From NCBI GenBank assembly GCA_024802545.1, contig CP103416.1, forward strand, positions 1 through 64,000: a stretch of 64,000 nt of DNA, in the 5' to 3' direction. The notes under the pieces were generated by a model. It did no database searches. It saw nothing but the letters and a program-made list of their open reading frames with translations, and was not told the origin of the DNA. The stretch comes from SAR92 clade bacterium H455 (GTDB taxonomy: Bacteria > Pseudomonadota > Gammaproteobacteria > Pseudomonadales > Porticoccaceae). Shown here in pieces: positions 30,008-39,724 of this stretch. A program made the translations under genes and the position numbers. Positions within the stretch are counted from its first letter, which is position 1, and every line of letters begins with the position of its first letter.

Positions 30008-30039
30008 TTTTAGAATTCATTTAAGAAAGAGAAAACTAC

Positions 30040-30498
30040 ATGGACATTCGCAAAGTAAAAAAACTCATTGAACTGCTCGAAGAGTCAAACATCAATGAAC
30101 TGGAAATTACCGAAGGTGAGGAATCCGTACGCATCAGTCGCGGTGTTCCCATGCAAGCCTATGCTGCCCCAGCGCCAGCTGCACCGCAGCCGGCAGCTAT
30201 CGCAGCTGCTGCGCCAGCTCCGGCCGCTCCGGCCGCTGTAGCCGCAGCCCCTGACGAAGTGGCTGGGCACATGGTTAAATCACCCATGGTTGGCACTTTT
30301 TATGCGTCGCCTTCACCAGATTCTGCCGCCTTTGTTACGGTTGGTAGCACAGTAAAAGTCGGTGACGTGCTCTGCATACTCGAAGCCATGAAAATGATGA
30401 ACCAGATCGAAGCCGATAGAGCGGGCACCATTGGCGCCATACTTGCCGAAGATGGCGAGCCTATCGAATACGATCAGCCTTTGTTCACCATCGTTTAA
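30040..30498 (+). CDS. accB: Biotin carboxyl carrier protein of acetyl-CoA carboxylase
   Basis: Carries biotin between the carboxylase and transferase parts of acetyl-CoA carboxylase. The C-terminal biotinyl domain has the [12 protein letters not shown] motif with biotin on K118. A flexible Ala/Pro linker spans about residues 38-75. The 152-aa length is typical. accC starts 20 nt later. Confidence 0.97.
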   Translation: MDIRKVKKLIELLEESNINELEITEGEESVRISRGVPMQAYAAPAPAAPQPAAIAAAAPAPAAPAAVAAAPDEVAGHMVKSPMVGTFYASPSPDSAAFVTVGSTVKVGDVLCILEAMKMMNQIEADRAGTIGAILAEDGEPIEYDQPLFTIV

Positions 30499-30518
30499 CT
30501 GCAACCAGGGATAAAATC

Positions 30519-31859
30519 ATGCTCGAAAAAGTCCTGATCGCTAATCGCGGCGAGATTGCTCTGCGCATTCTGCGCGCCTGCAAAGAATTGGACATTAAGA
30601 CCGTTGCCGTTCACTCGAAAGTGGATGCGGATCTAAAACATGTCATGCTGGCTGATCAGTCGATCTGCATCGGCCCCAACCCTTCAGCAAAAAGCTATCT
30701 GAATATTCCGGCTATTATCAGCGCCATGGAAGTGACTGGCGCCACAGCGGTTCATCCAGGCTATGGTTTTCTTGCCGAAAATGCTGACTTTGCTGAACAG
30801 GTAGAGAACAGCGGCTTTGTCTTTATCGGACCAACCGCCGAGTGTATCCGCATCATGGGTGACAAAGTTGCGGCGATTAAGGCGATGAAGAGTGCCGGCG
30901 TCCCCACAGTGCCCGGCTCTGACGGCCCTTTAAATGACGACCCTGCAGCACTGCGCGCCATGGCCAAGAAAATTGGCTATCCGGTTATCATCAAGGCCGC
31001 GTCAGGCGGCGGTGGTCGCGGTATGCGCATTGTCGAAAAAGAAGAAGCTCTGGTTAACTCAGTGGCAATTACCAAATCCGAAGCTGAAGCAGCATTTGGT
31101 GATGGCACAGTTTATATGGAGAAGTTTCTGCAGAACCCACGCCATGTTGAAGTGCAGGTACTCTCAGACGGCCAGGGTCATGCGATTCATCTCGGTGATC
31201 GCGACTGCTCATTGCAGCGACGTCACCAGAAGGTTTTGGAAGAAGCTCCAGCCCCCGGTATTCCTGAAGAGGCACGCCAGGCTGTTTTTGAAAGCTGTAC
31301 CAAAGCCTGCATCGAGATCGGTTATCGCGGCGCTGGCACCTTTGAATTTCTCTATGAAGATGGCGGCTTTTACTTTATCGAGATGAACACTAGAGTTCAG
31401 GTTGAACATCCTGTGTCTGAAATGATCACCGGAATCGACATAGTAAAAGAGCAGCTATTGATCGCTAGTGGGCGTCCACTCAGTTTTACTCAGAAAGATG
31501 TGATCTTCCGCGGCCATTCTTTCGAGTGCCGAATTAATGCCGAAGATCCGGTGACCTTTATGCCTCAGCCCGGCACGATCACCTCCTATCATGCTCCTGG
31601 CGGAAATGGTGTTCGCGTGGATTCCCATATCTACAATGGCTATCGCGTGCCACCGAATTACGACTCCCTAATCGGCAAGATTATTACCTATGGTCGTGAC
31701 CGTAACTCGGCACTTTCGCGGATGCGCAATGCCCTAGACGAAATGATGATTGACGGTATAAAAACCAATATTGAACTGCATCAGGATCTGGTTCGCGATC
31801 CTGAGTTCCAAAAAGGTGGCGTCAATATTCATTATCTTGAGAAGAAACTCGGGCTGTAG
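30519..31859 (+). CDS. accC: Biotin carboxylase subunit of acetyl-CoA carboxylase
   Basis: ATP-dependent carboxylation of biotin on AccB. The 446-aa protein shows [15 protein letters not shown], the glycine-rich [12 protein letters not shown] loop, the [13 protein letters not shown] and [14 protein letters not shown] blocks, and [14 protein letters not shown], which are hallmarks of the family. AGGGAT precedes the start. The stop codon lies inside a hairpin. Confidence 0.98.
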   Translation: MLEKVLIANRGEIALRILRACKELDIKTVAVHSKVDADLKHVMLADQSICIGPNPSAKSYLNIPAIISAMEVTGATAVHPGYGFLAENADFAEQVENSGFVFIGPTAECIRIMGDKVAAIKAMKSAGVPTVPGSDGPLNDDPAALRAMAKKIGYPVIIKAASGGGGRGMRIVEKEEALVNSVAITKSEAEAAFGDGTVYMEKFLQNPRHVEVQVLSDGQGHAIHLGDRDCSLQRRHQKVLEEAPAPGIPEEARQAVFESCTKACIEIGYRGAGTFEFLYEDGGFYFIEMNTRVQVEHPVSEMITGIDIVKEQLLIASGRPLSFTQKDVIFRGHSFECRINAEDPVTFMPQPGTITSYHAPGGNGVRVDSHIYNGYRVPPNYDSLIGKIITYGRDRNSALSRMRNALDEMMIDGIKTNIELHQDLVRDPEFQKGGVNIHYLEKKLGL

Positions 31860-31880
31860 TTACAGCCCGGCTGTTTTATT
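31850..31880 (+). terminator. Hairpin spanning the accC stop codon
   Basis: CGGGCTGTA and TACAGCCCG pair perfectly around two bases, with the accC TAG inside the left arm, followed by GCTGTTTTATT. The inner pairs would open, leaving a stem of about seven pairs. The short T-run suggests a weak intrinsic terminator or attenuator between accC and prmA. Confidence 0.5.
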
Positions 31881-31954
31881 CTGCTCGCTGATATTTTACG
31901 AGCTGCTAGCTCAACGGGATTTTTCCCAACTCGCTTTCAAAATAGGCCCATCCC

Positions 31955-32836
31955 ATGCAATGGCTTCAGCTGATTGTAAGTAGTACCCGTGATGCCAGCA
32001 GTACAATTGAAGATGCAATGCTTGAGCTAGGCGCGGTTTCAGTGACCCTGGAAGACGCCGCCGACCAGCCTATTCTCGAACCCGGGGTTGGCGAAACGCC
32101 ACTCTGGGACAACTGTACTATCAAAGCGCTGTTCCCAGACGACACCGATACAAATCAGACAACTGCCCAACTCAAGCAGCTAGTTGCTCAACCATTGCAG
32201 CTTAGCTGGCAACAGCTCGAAGACAAAGACTGGTCCCAGGAGTGGAAGAAATATTTCTCACCGATGAAATGTGGCGAGCGCCTGTGGATCTGCCCCAGCT
32301 GGATTGCACCGCCAGATCCTGATGGCATTAATCTCAGCCTAGATCCGGGTCTGGCCTTTGGCACCGGCAGTCATCCAACCACCCATCTCTGCCTGCGCTG
32401 GCTCGACAAGCAAGACCTAACGGGGCAAACGGTAATCGATTACGGCTGTGGATCAGGCATTCTGGGCATTGCCGCGCTGCTGCTGGGCGCGGCGAAAGTC
32501 ATTGCAGTGGACAATGATCCCCAAGCATTGCTGGCCACAAGAGACAATGCCGAGCGCAACAATATCGCCGCCGAGCGCATCAGCACCTACCTGCCTGAAG
32601 ATCTGCCAGAGGATGTAGTTGGCCAGACCATGCTGGCCAATATTCTTGCTGCGCCCCTAATTGAACTGGCACCTAAGCTTACCGGCTTAACCGCGAGCAA
32701 AGGATTGATCTGCCTATCTGGTTTGCTTGAGCATCAGATTGATGCAGTATCGCAACCCTATCTTGCCAATTTTAATTTTGATGATCCGGCGATTGAATCG
32801 GAATGGGCGCAGTTGGCTGCCTGCAAGACAGCTTGA
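31955..32836 (+). CDS. prmA: Ribosomal protein L11 methyltransferase
   Basis: Trimethylates ribosomal protein L11. The 293-aa protein has the PrmA N-terminal domain (MQWLQLIVSS, LELGAVSVTLEDA), the LDPGLAFGTGSHPTTHLCL signature, the AdoMet loop VIDYGCGSGILGIAAL and ANILAAPLIELAP. The stop TGA opens a 17-bp tandem repeat. Confidence 0.95.
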   Translation: MQWLQLIVSSTRDASSTIEDAMLELGAVSVTLEDAADQPILEPGVGETPLWDNCTIKALFPDDTDTNQTTAQLKQLVAQPLQLSWQQLEDKDWSQEWKKYFSPMKCGERLWICPSWIAPPDPDGINLSLDPGLAFGTGSHPTTHLCLRWLDKQDLTGQTVIDYGCGSGILGIAALLLGAAKVIAVDNDPQALLATRDNAERNNIAAERISTYLPEDLPEDVVGQTMLANILAAPLIELAPKLTGLTASKGLICLSGLLEHQIDAVSQPYLANFNFDDPAIESEWAQLAACKTA

Positions 32837-32915
32837 GCCAAACTACAGCCTGAGCCAAACTACAGCTTGAGCCAAACTACAAAACTACAGCCTGAGCTAG
32901 ACTAAAGTCCGGACC
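32834..32915. repeat. Short tandem repeat beginning at the prmA stop codon
   Basis: TGAGCCAAACTACAGCC (17 bp) at 32834-32850 is repeated at 32851-32867 with one change. A third copy from 32868 is interrupted by an extra AAAACTAC, and a fourth degenerate copy begins TGAGCTAGAC. Each unit starts with TGA, and the first TGA is the prmA stop, so the array looks like slippage of the gene end. No coding or hairpin function is seen. Confidence 0.8.
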
Positions 32916-32985
32916 GATAAAACAGCCTGAGCAGCGACCAACTTTTTATGCTGCTAAACTCAGCTAAACACCAGTTGGAAACTCC

Positions 32986-33720
32986 ATGTCACAACTCACC
33001 ACTGGCTGCCCTAACTGCGCCACTAATTTTCGCCTAACCCCAGAGCAATTAGAGGCGGCTGGTGGCGTGGTGCGCTGTGGAAATTGCATGGCCGTGTTTA
33101 ATGCCAGGGATCATAAGATTACCGCGCAATCAGAGCACAGTGAAAAATCGGAAATAATGCCTAAACTGCCGGTTATGACCGAGCTACTGCACTGCGAATT
33201 TGGCCCGCAGCAAGCTACAATAACAGCTAAGAAACCCGGCAGAATTTTTCTAAAGTTAGCAGTCATTTTAGTCGGCGCAATATTGTTGACTGCACAGTAC
33301 AGCTACTTTTTTAGCCGCGAGCTCAGCCAGACTGAAGCCTATCGCAAAGCTCTGATTCAGTTTTGTAATTACAGTGGCTGTAAAGTAGAGCCATTTCGAG
33401 ATATCAACAAGCTCGCCGTCAGACAATTCGCCATCCACTCAGACCCCAATCAACCTGGCGCCCTAACCGTAGATCTGACTATCGAGAACCTTGCGCCATT
33501 CGACCAACCCTATCCCAAAATCGCTCTGCAGTTTTCCGATATGGAAAACCAGCTTGTCGCCGAACGGATTTTTTTAGCTGAACAATATTTACAGGACGGC
33601 ACGGAGAGGCTCGCAGCAGAGTCTAATTCGATCCCCAAGGGTAAACAACGGCGAGTCAATTTCAGCCTCGTCGATCCCGGCACGACGGCGATCAATTATT
33701 CTGTCGAACTAAAAGAATAA
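32986..33720 (+). CDS. Zinc-ribbon, DUF3426 membrane protein
   Basis: A 244-aa protein with an N-terminal MJ0042-type zinc ribbon (CPNC at 8-11, CGNC near 32-35), a linker, one membrane helix (about residues 90-108) and an extracytoplasmic DUF3426 domain. The same gene lies between prmA and dusB in Pseudomonas. The function is unknown; topology suggests a cytoplasmic metal-binding head with a periplasmic domain. Confidence 0.85.
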   Translation: MSQLTTGCPNCATNFRLTPEQLEAAGGVVRCGNCMAVFNARDHKITAQSEHSEKSEIMPKLPVMTELLHCEFGPQQATITAKKPGRIFLKLAVILVGAILLTAQYSYFFSRELSQTEAYRKALIQFCNYSGCKVEPFRDINKLAVRQFAIHSDPNQPGALTVDLTIENLAPFDQPYPKIALQFSDMENQLVAERIFLAEQYLQDGTERLAAESNSIPKGKQRRVNFSLVDPGTTAINYSVELKE

Positions 33721-33815
33721 TAAACCACTGTTTTTCAATTGATCACTTTTTAATCAGCTAATCACAGGGTATCATTGTCCACCTTAAAGCCCTGACCAAT
33801 CATCCCGAGGCGAAA

Positions 33816-34805
33816 TTGTTCAATATCGGCCCTTATCAGATCAATCGAAAGACAGTGCTAGCACCTATGGCAGGTGTAACTGATCTACCCTTTCGGCAGC
33901 TCTGTCGAGAGATGGGTGCGGGTATGGTGGTATCTGAAATGGTCGCTGCAGATCCCAGCACATGGTCCAGTAGAAAATCCAAATTGCGCATTCAGTTCGC
34001 TGATGAACCGGCACCGCGATCGGTACAAATAGCCGGCTATGATCCACTGATGATGGCTGAAGCTGCGCGCTTTAATGTGCAGCAAGGCGCTGAAATCATT
34101 GATATCAATATGGGCTGCCCAGCCAAGAAAGTCCTCAAGAAAGCTGCCGGTTCGGCGTTGCTGCAACATCCAGATTTGGTGCAGGATATTCTTCGCGCTG
34201 TGGTCGACAGTGTCGACGTTCCCGTGACCCTAAAAATTCGTACTGGTTGGGATCGTCAAAACCGCAATGCCGTGACCATTGCCAAGATAGCTGAAGACGC
34301 AGGTATTGCCGCTCTCGCTATTCACGGTCGCACCCGGGCCTGTCGCTTTGTCAAAGAAGTGGAATACGACACCATCGCCAATGTGGTCGAGGCGCTGTCG
34401 ATTCCAGTGATCGCCAATGGTGATATCACCACGCCAGAAAAAGCTCTGGCTGTTTTAGAGCACACCGGCGCTGCTGCGGTGATGATTGGCCGAGGCGCTC
34501 AGGGCAATCCCTGGATCTTTAATCAAATAAACCATTTTCTCGAATATGGCGAAGCCTCTGCTAAACCGTCTATGGAAGAAATTGGTCTGGTGGTCTGTCG
34601 CCACCTGCTGGCACTGCATGAGTTTTATGGGGCCTATGCCGGTGTAAAAATTGCCCGCAAACATATTGGCTGGTACTTCAGTCTGCTGCCGGGCGGAAAA
34701 CAATTCTCCCGCCACTTTAACCAGATAGAAGATCATCTTGAGCAGCAGAATTTGCTACAACAGTTCTTTCAACAACCCCTTATTTTTCAGGAATTAGCGG
34801 CATGA
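33816..34805 (+). CDS. dusB: tRNA-dihydrouridine synthase B
   Basis: FMN enzyme reducing uridine to dihydrouridine in tRNA. It shows LAPMAGVTDLPFRQLC, INMGCPAKKV with the catalytic Cys, LKIRTGW, IHGRTRACRF and IANGDITTPEKA. The start is TTG at 33816 with GAGG seven nt upstream, giving 329 aa that align with E. coli DusB from its first residues. It overlaps fis by four bases; dusB-fis is a conserved operon. Confidence 0.95.
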   Translation: MFNIGPYQINRKTVLAPMAGVTDLPFRQLCREMGAGMVVSEMVAADPSTWSSRKSKLRIQFADEPAPRSVQIAGYDPLMMAEAARFNVQQGAEIIDINMGCPAKKVLKKAAGSALLQHPDLVQDILRAVVDSVDVPVTLKIRTGWDRQNRNAVTIAKIAEDAGIAALAIHGRTRACRFVKEVEYDTIANVVEALSIPVIANGDITTPEKALAVLEHTGAAAVMIGRGAQGNPWIFNQINHFLEYGEASAKPSMEEIGLVVCRHLLALHEFYGAYAGVKIARKHIGWYFSLLPGGKQFSRHFNQIEDHLEQQNLLQQFFQQPLIFQELAA

Positions 34806-35083
34806 AGTATGCGCAGACCGGCACCGGCTCTCCAGCTAAAGATCCGACCAGCAAACAGCAGTCTCTGCAACAGAGTGTTACCGAAGCCATGCAGCGCTAC
34901 TTTTCTGATCTCGACGGTCAGGCAACTCACGATCTTTATGACATAGTGATGGCCGAAGTCGAACCACCGCTGCTCAAAGCAGTAATGGCTTACACCAGAC
35001 AAAATCAAAGCAGGGCTGCGGAAACACTCGGCCTTAATCGTGGCACCCTGCGTAAAAAGTTAAAACAATACGACCTTCTGTAA
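34802..35083 (+). CDS. fis: DNA-binding protein Fis
   Basis: Nucleoid protein that bends DNA and activates rRNA promoters. The 93-aa product has the C-terminal helix-turn-helix [26 protein letters not shown] and the conserved dimer helix before it. Its start overlaps the dusB stop (ATGA). Its rRNA targets would include promoters such as the tandem pair at the left end of this window (inference). Confidence 0.97.
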   Translation: MKYAQTGTGSPAKDPTSKQQSLQQSVTEAMQRYFSDLDGQATHDLYDIVMAEVEPPLLKAVMAYTRQNQSRAAETLGLNRGTLRKKLKQYDLL

Positions 35084-35100
35084 TCTTCCCTGAGGACTCT

Positions 35101-36675
35101 ATGAGCGACCTGAAAAAAGTTTCACGCGCCTTAATCAGCGTTTCTGACAAAACCGGCATTGTCGACTTTGCCCGTGCACTCACCGCACAGGGTGCCGAAA
35201 TACTCTCTACTGGCGGCACCTTTCGCCTGCTGAGAGAAAACGACATTGCAGCCACCGAAGTGTCAGATTACACCGGTTTTCCCGAAATGATGGACGGTCG
35301 CGTGAAGACGCTGCACCCGAAAGTGCATGGCGGTATTCTAGGGCGCCGCGGTACCGACGATAAAGTGATGGCCGAGCATGGCATCAAACCCATCGATATG
35401 GTCGTAGTTAATCTCTATCCCTTCGCCGCCACTGTTGCCGATCCCAACTGCACCTTGCCAACTGCGATTGAGAACATTGATATCGGTGGCCCGACCATGG
35501 TTCGTTCAGCGGCTAAAAACCACAAAGACGTGGCCATAGTGGTAAACGCCAGTGACTACCAAGGGGTACTGGATGAGATGTCTGCCAATGATGGCCAACT
35601 GAATTACAGCACTCGCTATCAGTTAATGGTTAAAGCCTTTGAGCACACTGCAGCTTACGACGGCATGATCGCCAACTACTTTGGCGCCCGTGATATCGAC
35701 AACAAAGCGCGCAATTTCTCTGACACCTTTAATGTTCAATACTACAAGACTCAAGAGATGCGCTACGGTGAAAACCCGCACCAGAAAGCGGCATTCTATG
35801 TTGAAGCCAACCCTACCGAAGCCAGTGTCGCCACGGCCAAGCAGTTACAGGGTAAAGAATTATCCTTTAACAATATTGCCGATACCGACGCCGCCCTTGA
35901 ATGTGTAAAGCAATTTGATCAACCGGCCTGCGTTATCGTTAAGCATGCCAATCCCTGCGGTGTTGCCGTGGCGACGGATATTAACCTGGCCTACCAGCTG
36001 GCCTTTGCCACGGACCCAGAATCCTCTTTCGGAGGCATTATTGCCTTTAACCGTGAGTTAGATGCAGCCACTGCTGCGGATATCTGCGAGAAGCAATTTG
36101 TGGAAGTGATTATTGCTCCTTCGGTATCTGCCGAAGCGGTTGCCGTGATCACCGCGAAAAAGAATGTACGTCTGTTGGAGTGTGGAACCTGGGGTACTGA
36201 GCGACCACAAGACTTTGACTACAAGCGTGTTAATGGCGGCCTGTTAATTCAGGATCGCGATAACGGCATGGTTGCAGAGAAAGATCTGAAAGTTGTCAGT
36301 GATCGCGTACCGAGCAATGACGAAATGGCCGATATGATGTTCGCTTGGAAAGTCGCCAAGATGGTCAAATCTAACGCGATAATTTATGCCAAAGACAACC
36401 GCACTGTAGGTGTTGGCGCTGGCCAGATGAGTCGTATTAATTCCGCGCGCATTGCTGGCATTAAAGCCGAGCATGCAGGGCTCAAAGTGGCGGGTGCGGT
36501 GATGGCATCTGATGCCTTCTTCCCCTTCCGCGACGGTATTGATAATGCAGCTGCTGCTGGCATTAGCTGTGTGATTCAGCCAGGTGGGTCGATGCGAGAT
36601 GACGAGGTAGTTGCCGCCGCAAACGAACATGGCATGGCGATGGTCTTTACCGGAATGCGCCACTTTAGGCACTAG
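35101..36675 (+). CDS. purH: Bifunctional AICAR transformylase/IMP cyclohydrolase
   Basis: Last two steps of IMP synthesis. The N-terminal MGS-like IMP cyclohydrolase domain (to about residue 200) carries [17 protein letters not shown] and [13 protein letters not shown]. The C-terminal transformylase has [10 protein letters not shown], the KHANPCGVA catalytic Lys-His, and [12 protein letters not shown]. The 524-aa length is normal. It follows fis by 17 nt and purD comes after the photolyase gene. Confidence 0.98.
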   Translation: MSDLKKVSRALISVSDKTGIVDFARALTAQGAEILSTGGTFRLLRENDIAATEVSDYTGFPEMMDGRVKTLHPKVHGGILGRRGTDDKVMAEHGIKPIDMVVVNLYPFAATVADPNCTLPTAIENIDIGGPTMVRSAAKNHKDVAIVVNASDYQGVLDEMSANDGQLNYSTRYQLMVKAFEHTAAYDGMIANYFGARDIDNKARNFSDTFNVQYYKTQEMRYGENPHQKAAFYVEANPTEASVATAKQLQGKELSFNNIADTDAALECVKQFDQPACVIVKHANPCGVAVATDINLAYQLAFATDPESSFGGIIAFNRELDAATAADICEKQFVEVIIAPSVSAEAVAVITAKKNVRLLECGTWGTERPQDFDYKRVNGGLLIQDRDNGMVAEKDLKVVSDRVPSNDEMADMMFAWKVAKMVKSNAIIYAKDNRTVGVGAGQMSRINSARIAGIKAEHAGLKVAGAVMASDAFFPFRDGIDNAAAAGISCVIQPGGSMRDDEVVAAANEHGMAMVFTGMRHFRH

Positions 36676-36827
36676 CAGGCTGGTTATTTTTTCTTCTGCC
36701 AGCGTTAAAGTGTACTCAGTCGGTCGCTTATAGACAGAAGCGTCCTCACTGGGTACATTTTTTTGTCTGGCCAGAAAAACAATTTCTGCCTTTGCGAACA
36801 TCTAGAAAAGAGACCGTTTTCTACTCT

Positions 36828-38273
36828 CTAAAGCAGATCATTCTTGGTCATTTTAAAGGCTGCCAAAGCCCTTTCTCGAGATTCTTTTATGTCGACAATC
36901 GGCGCGGGATAGTCAGTGCCAATTTTGACTCCCGCCGCTGCCAGAACCTCAGCCGGCGCCAGCCAGGGGGCATGGATATACTTGGCGGGCATCTCTGCTA
37001 ATTCGGGGACATGGCGACGAATATACTCACCCTGCTTATCAAACTTTTCACTCTGGGTTATGGGGTTAAAGATCCGGAAAAACGGTGCCGCATCAGCACC
37101 GCAACCGGCGATCCATTGCCAGCTTGCACTATTGGCCGCCAGATCCGCATCCACCAGACAGTCCCAAAACCAGCGCTCGCCACTGTGCCAATGAATCAAC
37201 AAATTCTTCACCATAAATGAACCCACCACCATGCGCACCCGGTTGTGCATATAGCCAGTATCCCAAAGCTCACGCATACCGGCATCCACTAGAGGATAAC
37301 CGGTTTTACCTTTTTGCCAGGCTTTGAGCTCGGCGTCGGTATTGACAGCCCATGGGAAAACGTTAAACCGCTGCTGCAAATTGTCAGTGGGTAATTTGGG
37401 GAAATGGTAGAGCAGATAATAGGAAAACTCACGCCATCCCAGTTCGCTCAAAAACGTATCCAGATTGCTTTCGTTGTCGATTAAGGCCGCGGCATCGTTG
37501 GCTGCATACCAGGCGGTATTCACCGACATCTGACCGAAGTGAAAGTAAGGGGACAGACGTGAGACATTTTTCTTGCTGGGAAAGTTACGGCCTTCGCGAT
37601 AATCCTGGATGCCGTTAAAGACAAAATCATCTAAGCGATCTCTGGCACCATTTTCGCTGATATCCCAATCACCATGGAGCTTTTTATCCCAGCCGATAGT
37701 CGGCAATAGAGACAGATCTTCAACTACCAAGCTGTTCTCAGCCTTAACCAATTTCATAGTCACAGGAACAGGTAGCGGCTGTCTCGGCGCGACCTTTTGC
37801 AGGCAGCCTCTGCGGTAGTAGGGAGTGAAGACCTTGTAGGGGGTGCCATCTTTTTTCAGTACCTGCCAAGGCTCCCACAACAGGGAGCCATTAAAACTCT
37901 GCACTTCGAGCCCCGCCTCTTTCAGACTGCTCTTTATTTTGGCATCGCGCTCGATGCTTCGCGGCTCGTAACAGCGATTCCAATAAACCGCTTTCGCTGA
38001 CATTGTGGTACTGAGATCGGAGAGAATTGTCAGGGCATCGCCACTATAAATAGTCAGCTTGCCACCGAGACTTTTGTCCAGCGACTGCAGCGCATGGTGC
38101 AACCACCAGCGACTAGCACCACCGAGAGTCCAATCCTGCTCGTCGCTTTCGTCAAAGATAAACACAGGAATAACCGCGCCAGATTCACAGGCTGCAGCTA
38201 GTGCGGGATTGTCGGCAAGGCGAAGGTCCTGGCGAAACCAGCAGATGATCGGTTCTGAGATTGGTAGTGAGAT
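36828..38273 (-). CDS. Class I DNA photolyase with no standard start codon
   Basis: Light-driven repair enzyme of the CPD photolyase class. The FAD domain is intact: LSPYFHFGQMS, the WREFSYYLLYHFP segment, TGYPLVDAGMRELWDTGYMHNRVRM and ASWQWIAGCGADAAPFFRIFNP. In-frame sequence upstream of 38165 encodes the expected first strand CWFRQDLRLADNPAL (38196-38243), so the N-terminal domain is coded. Between the in-frame stop at 38304-38306 and GTG 38165 there is no ATG, GTG or TTG. Starting at GTG 38165 would remove the first beta strand. AAGGA lies 7 nt before an ATC at 38271-38273, taken here as a provisional start. It lies between purH and purD, which adjoin in Pseudomonas. Confidence 0.8.
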   Translation of the reverse strand: MSLPISEPIICWFRQDLRLADNPALAAACESGAVIPVFIFDESDEQDWTLGGASRWWLHHALQSLDKSLGGKLTIYSGDALTILSDLSTTMSAKAVYWNRCYEPRSIERDAKIKSSLKEAGLEVQSFNGSLLWEPWQVLKKDGTPYKVFTPYYRRGCLQKVAPRQPLPVPVTMKLVKAENSLVVEDLSLLPTIGWDKKLHGDWDISENGARDRLDDFVFNGIQDYREGRNFPSKKNVSRLSPYFHFGQMSVNTAWYAANDAAALIDNESNLDTFLSELGWREFSYYLLYHFPKLPTDNLQQRFNVFPWAVNTDAELKAWQKGKTGYPLVDAGMRELWDTGYMHNRVRMVVGSFMVKNLLIHWHSGERWFWDCLVDADLAANSASWQWIAGCGADAAPFFRIFNPITQSEKFDKQGEYIRRHVPELAEMPAKYIHAPWLAPAEVLAAAGVKIGTDYPAPIVDIKESRERALAAFKMTKNDLL

Positions 38274-38387
38274 ATGGATATCCTTTATTTTCTTATTATT
38301 TGTTTACGGGTAGCAACCGCAGAGTAGATCCTCTAATCGGGAATTAACTCAGGCCCCTATTACAGCATATTTAACGGTTTACTCTGC

Positions 38388-38393
38388 TACAAT
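38388..38393 (+). promoter_or_regulatory. Extended -10 box for purD
   Basis: TGCTACAAT forms an extended -10 (TACAAT) 35 bp before the purD ATG. No clear -35 or PurR box is seen. Confidence 0.45.
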
Positions 38394-38427
38394 CTGCGCC
38401 ATTATTTTTGACTTTGGATTTAGACAA

Positions 38428-39717
38428 ATGAATGTACTGGTTATTGGCTCAGGTGGTCGCGAACACGCTCTAGCATGGAAAGTCGCTCAGAGCAGCGATG
38501 TGGAAACTGTCTATGTGGCACCGGGTAATGCCGGCAGCGCCAGAGAAGCCAAGGTGGAAAATATCGCCCTGGGTATAGATGATTTTGCCGCGCTGGCTGA
38601 CTTTGCTGCCAACAACAATGTCGCTCTGACCATCGTGGGTCCAGAGCAGCCATTGGTCGACGGTATTGTCGACTTCTTTAACCAGCGTCAGCAGCCAATA
38701 TTTGGCCCCTCCATGGGCGCCGCACAACTTGAGGGTTCGAAAGCCTTCACCAAAGATTTTTTGTTACGCCAAAATATTCCCACCGGCTATTACCAGAACT
38801 TTACCGATATAGATGAAGCCATGGCTTACCTGCAACAAGTAGGCGCACCAATTGTGATTAAAGCCGACGGATTGGCCGCAGGTAAAGGTGTGATTGTGGC
38901 CATGACCATGACCGAAGCTGAAGCTGCGGTAAAAGATATGCTGGCGGGCAATGCCTTTGGCGAAGCTGGTCATAGAGTGGTGATCGAAGAGTTTCTCGAC
39001 GGTGAAGAGGCGAGCTTTATTGTCATGGTAGACGGTAAAAATGTTCTGCCCATGGCTACTAGTCAAGATCACAAACGTGCCGCCGATGGCGATACCGGAC
39101 CCAATACTGGCGGCATGGGGGCTTACTCTCCAGCACCAGTGGTGGACGATGTGATTTATCAGCGCATTATGGACGAAGTAATTTACCCAACGGTTAAGGG
39201 CATGGCCGACGAAGGCAATGATTACACAGGCTTCCTTTACGCCGGACTGATGATCATGGCAGATGGCACGCCTAAGGTGATTGAATATAACTGTCGCTTT
39301 GGCGATCCAGAAACGCAGCCGATTTTAATGCGTTTAAAATCTGATCTGGTCAGCCACTGTCTTGCAGCACTGGACGGCGCCCTGGATTCAGAACAGGCAA
39401 GTTGGGATCCGCGTCCGGCAGTGGGTGTTGTTCTGGCCGCCGGTGGCTATCCCGGCAGCTATGGTAAAGGCGATGCCATAACCGGTCTCGATACCGAAAG
39501 CACTGCCACCGCCAAAGTATTTCACGCTGGCACAGCGATTAAGGACGATCAGGTTGTCACTAATGGCGGTCGTGTGCTCTGCGCCACGGCACTGGGCAAT
39601 ACGGTTGCTGAGGCACAGCAGGCAGCCTACCAGCTGGCAGCCAGTGTTGATTTCAAGAATCTTTACAAACGTTCGGATATTGCTTGGCGCGCCATAGAGC
39701 GCGAACAGCAAGGCTAA
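38428..39717 (+). CDS. purD: Phosphoribosylamine--glycine ligase
   Basis: Second step of purine synthesis. ATP-grasp enzyme of 429 aa with VIGSGGREHALAWK, GPEQPLVDGIVDFF, KADGLAAGKGVIVA, EEFLDGEEASFI and DHKRAADGDTGPNTGGMGAY. A YwaF-like membrane gene follows 7 nt later. Confidence 0.98.
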   Translation: MNVLVIGSGGREHALAWKVAQSSDVETVYVAPGNAGSAREAKVENIALGIDDFAALADFAANNNVALTIVGPEQPLVDGIVDFFNQRQQPIFGPSMGAAQLEGSKAFTKDFLLRQNIPTGYYQNFTDIDEAMAYLQQVGAPIVIKADGLAAGKGVIVAMTMTEAEAAVKDMLAGNAFGEAGHRVVIEEFLDGEEASFIVMVDGKNVLPMATSQDHKRAADGDTGPNTGGMGAYSPAPVVDDVIYQRIMDEVIYPTVKGMADEGNDYTGFLYAGLMIMADGTPKVIEYNCRFGDPETQPILMRLKSDLVSHCLAALDGALDSEQASWDPRPAVGVVLAAGGYPGSYGKGDAITGLDTESTATAKVFHAGTAIKDDQVVTNGGRVLCATALGNTVAEAQQAAYQLAASVDFKNLYKRSDIAWRAIEREQQG

Positions 39718-39724
39718 GCCTCCA

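Noticed and set aside
32834-32915. Possible CRISPR-like array
   Set aside because: Units are contiguous without spacers and there are no cas genes.
36244-36801. 185-codon minus-strand frame over the end of purH
   Set aside because: Antisense to a complete purH; no family features.
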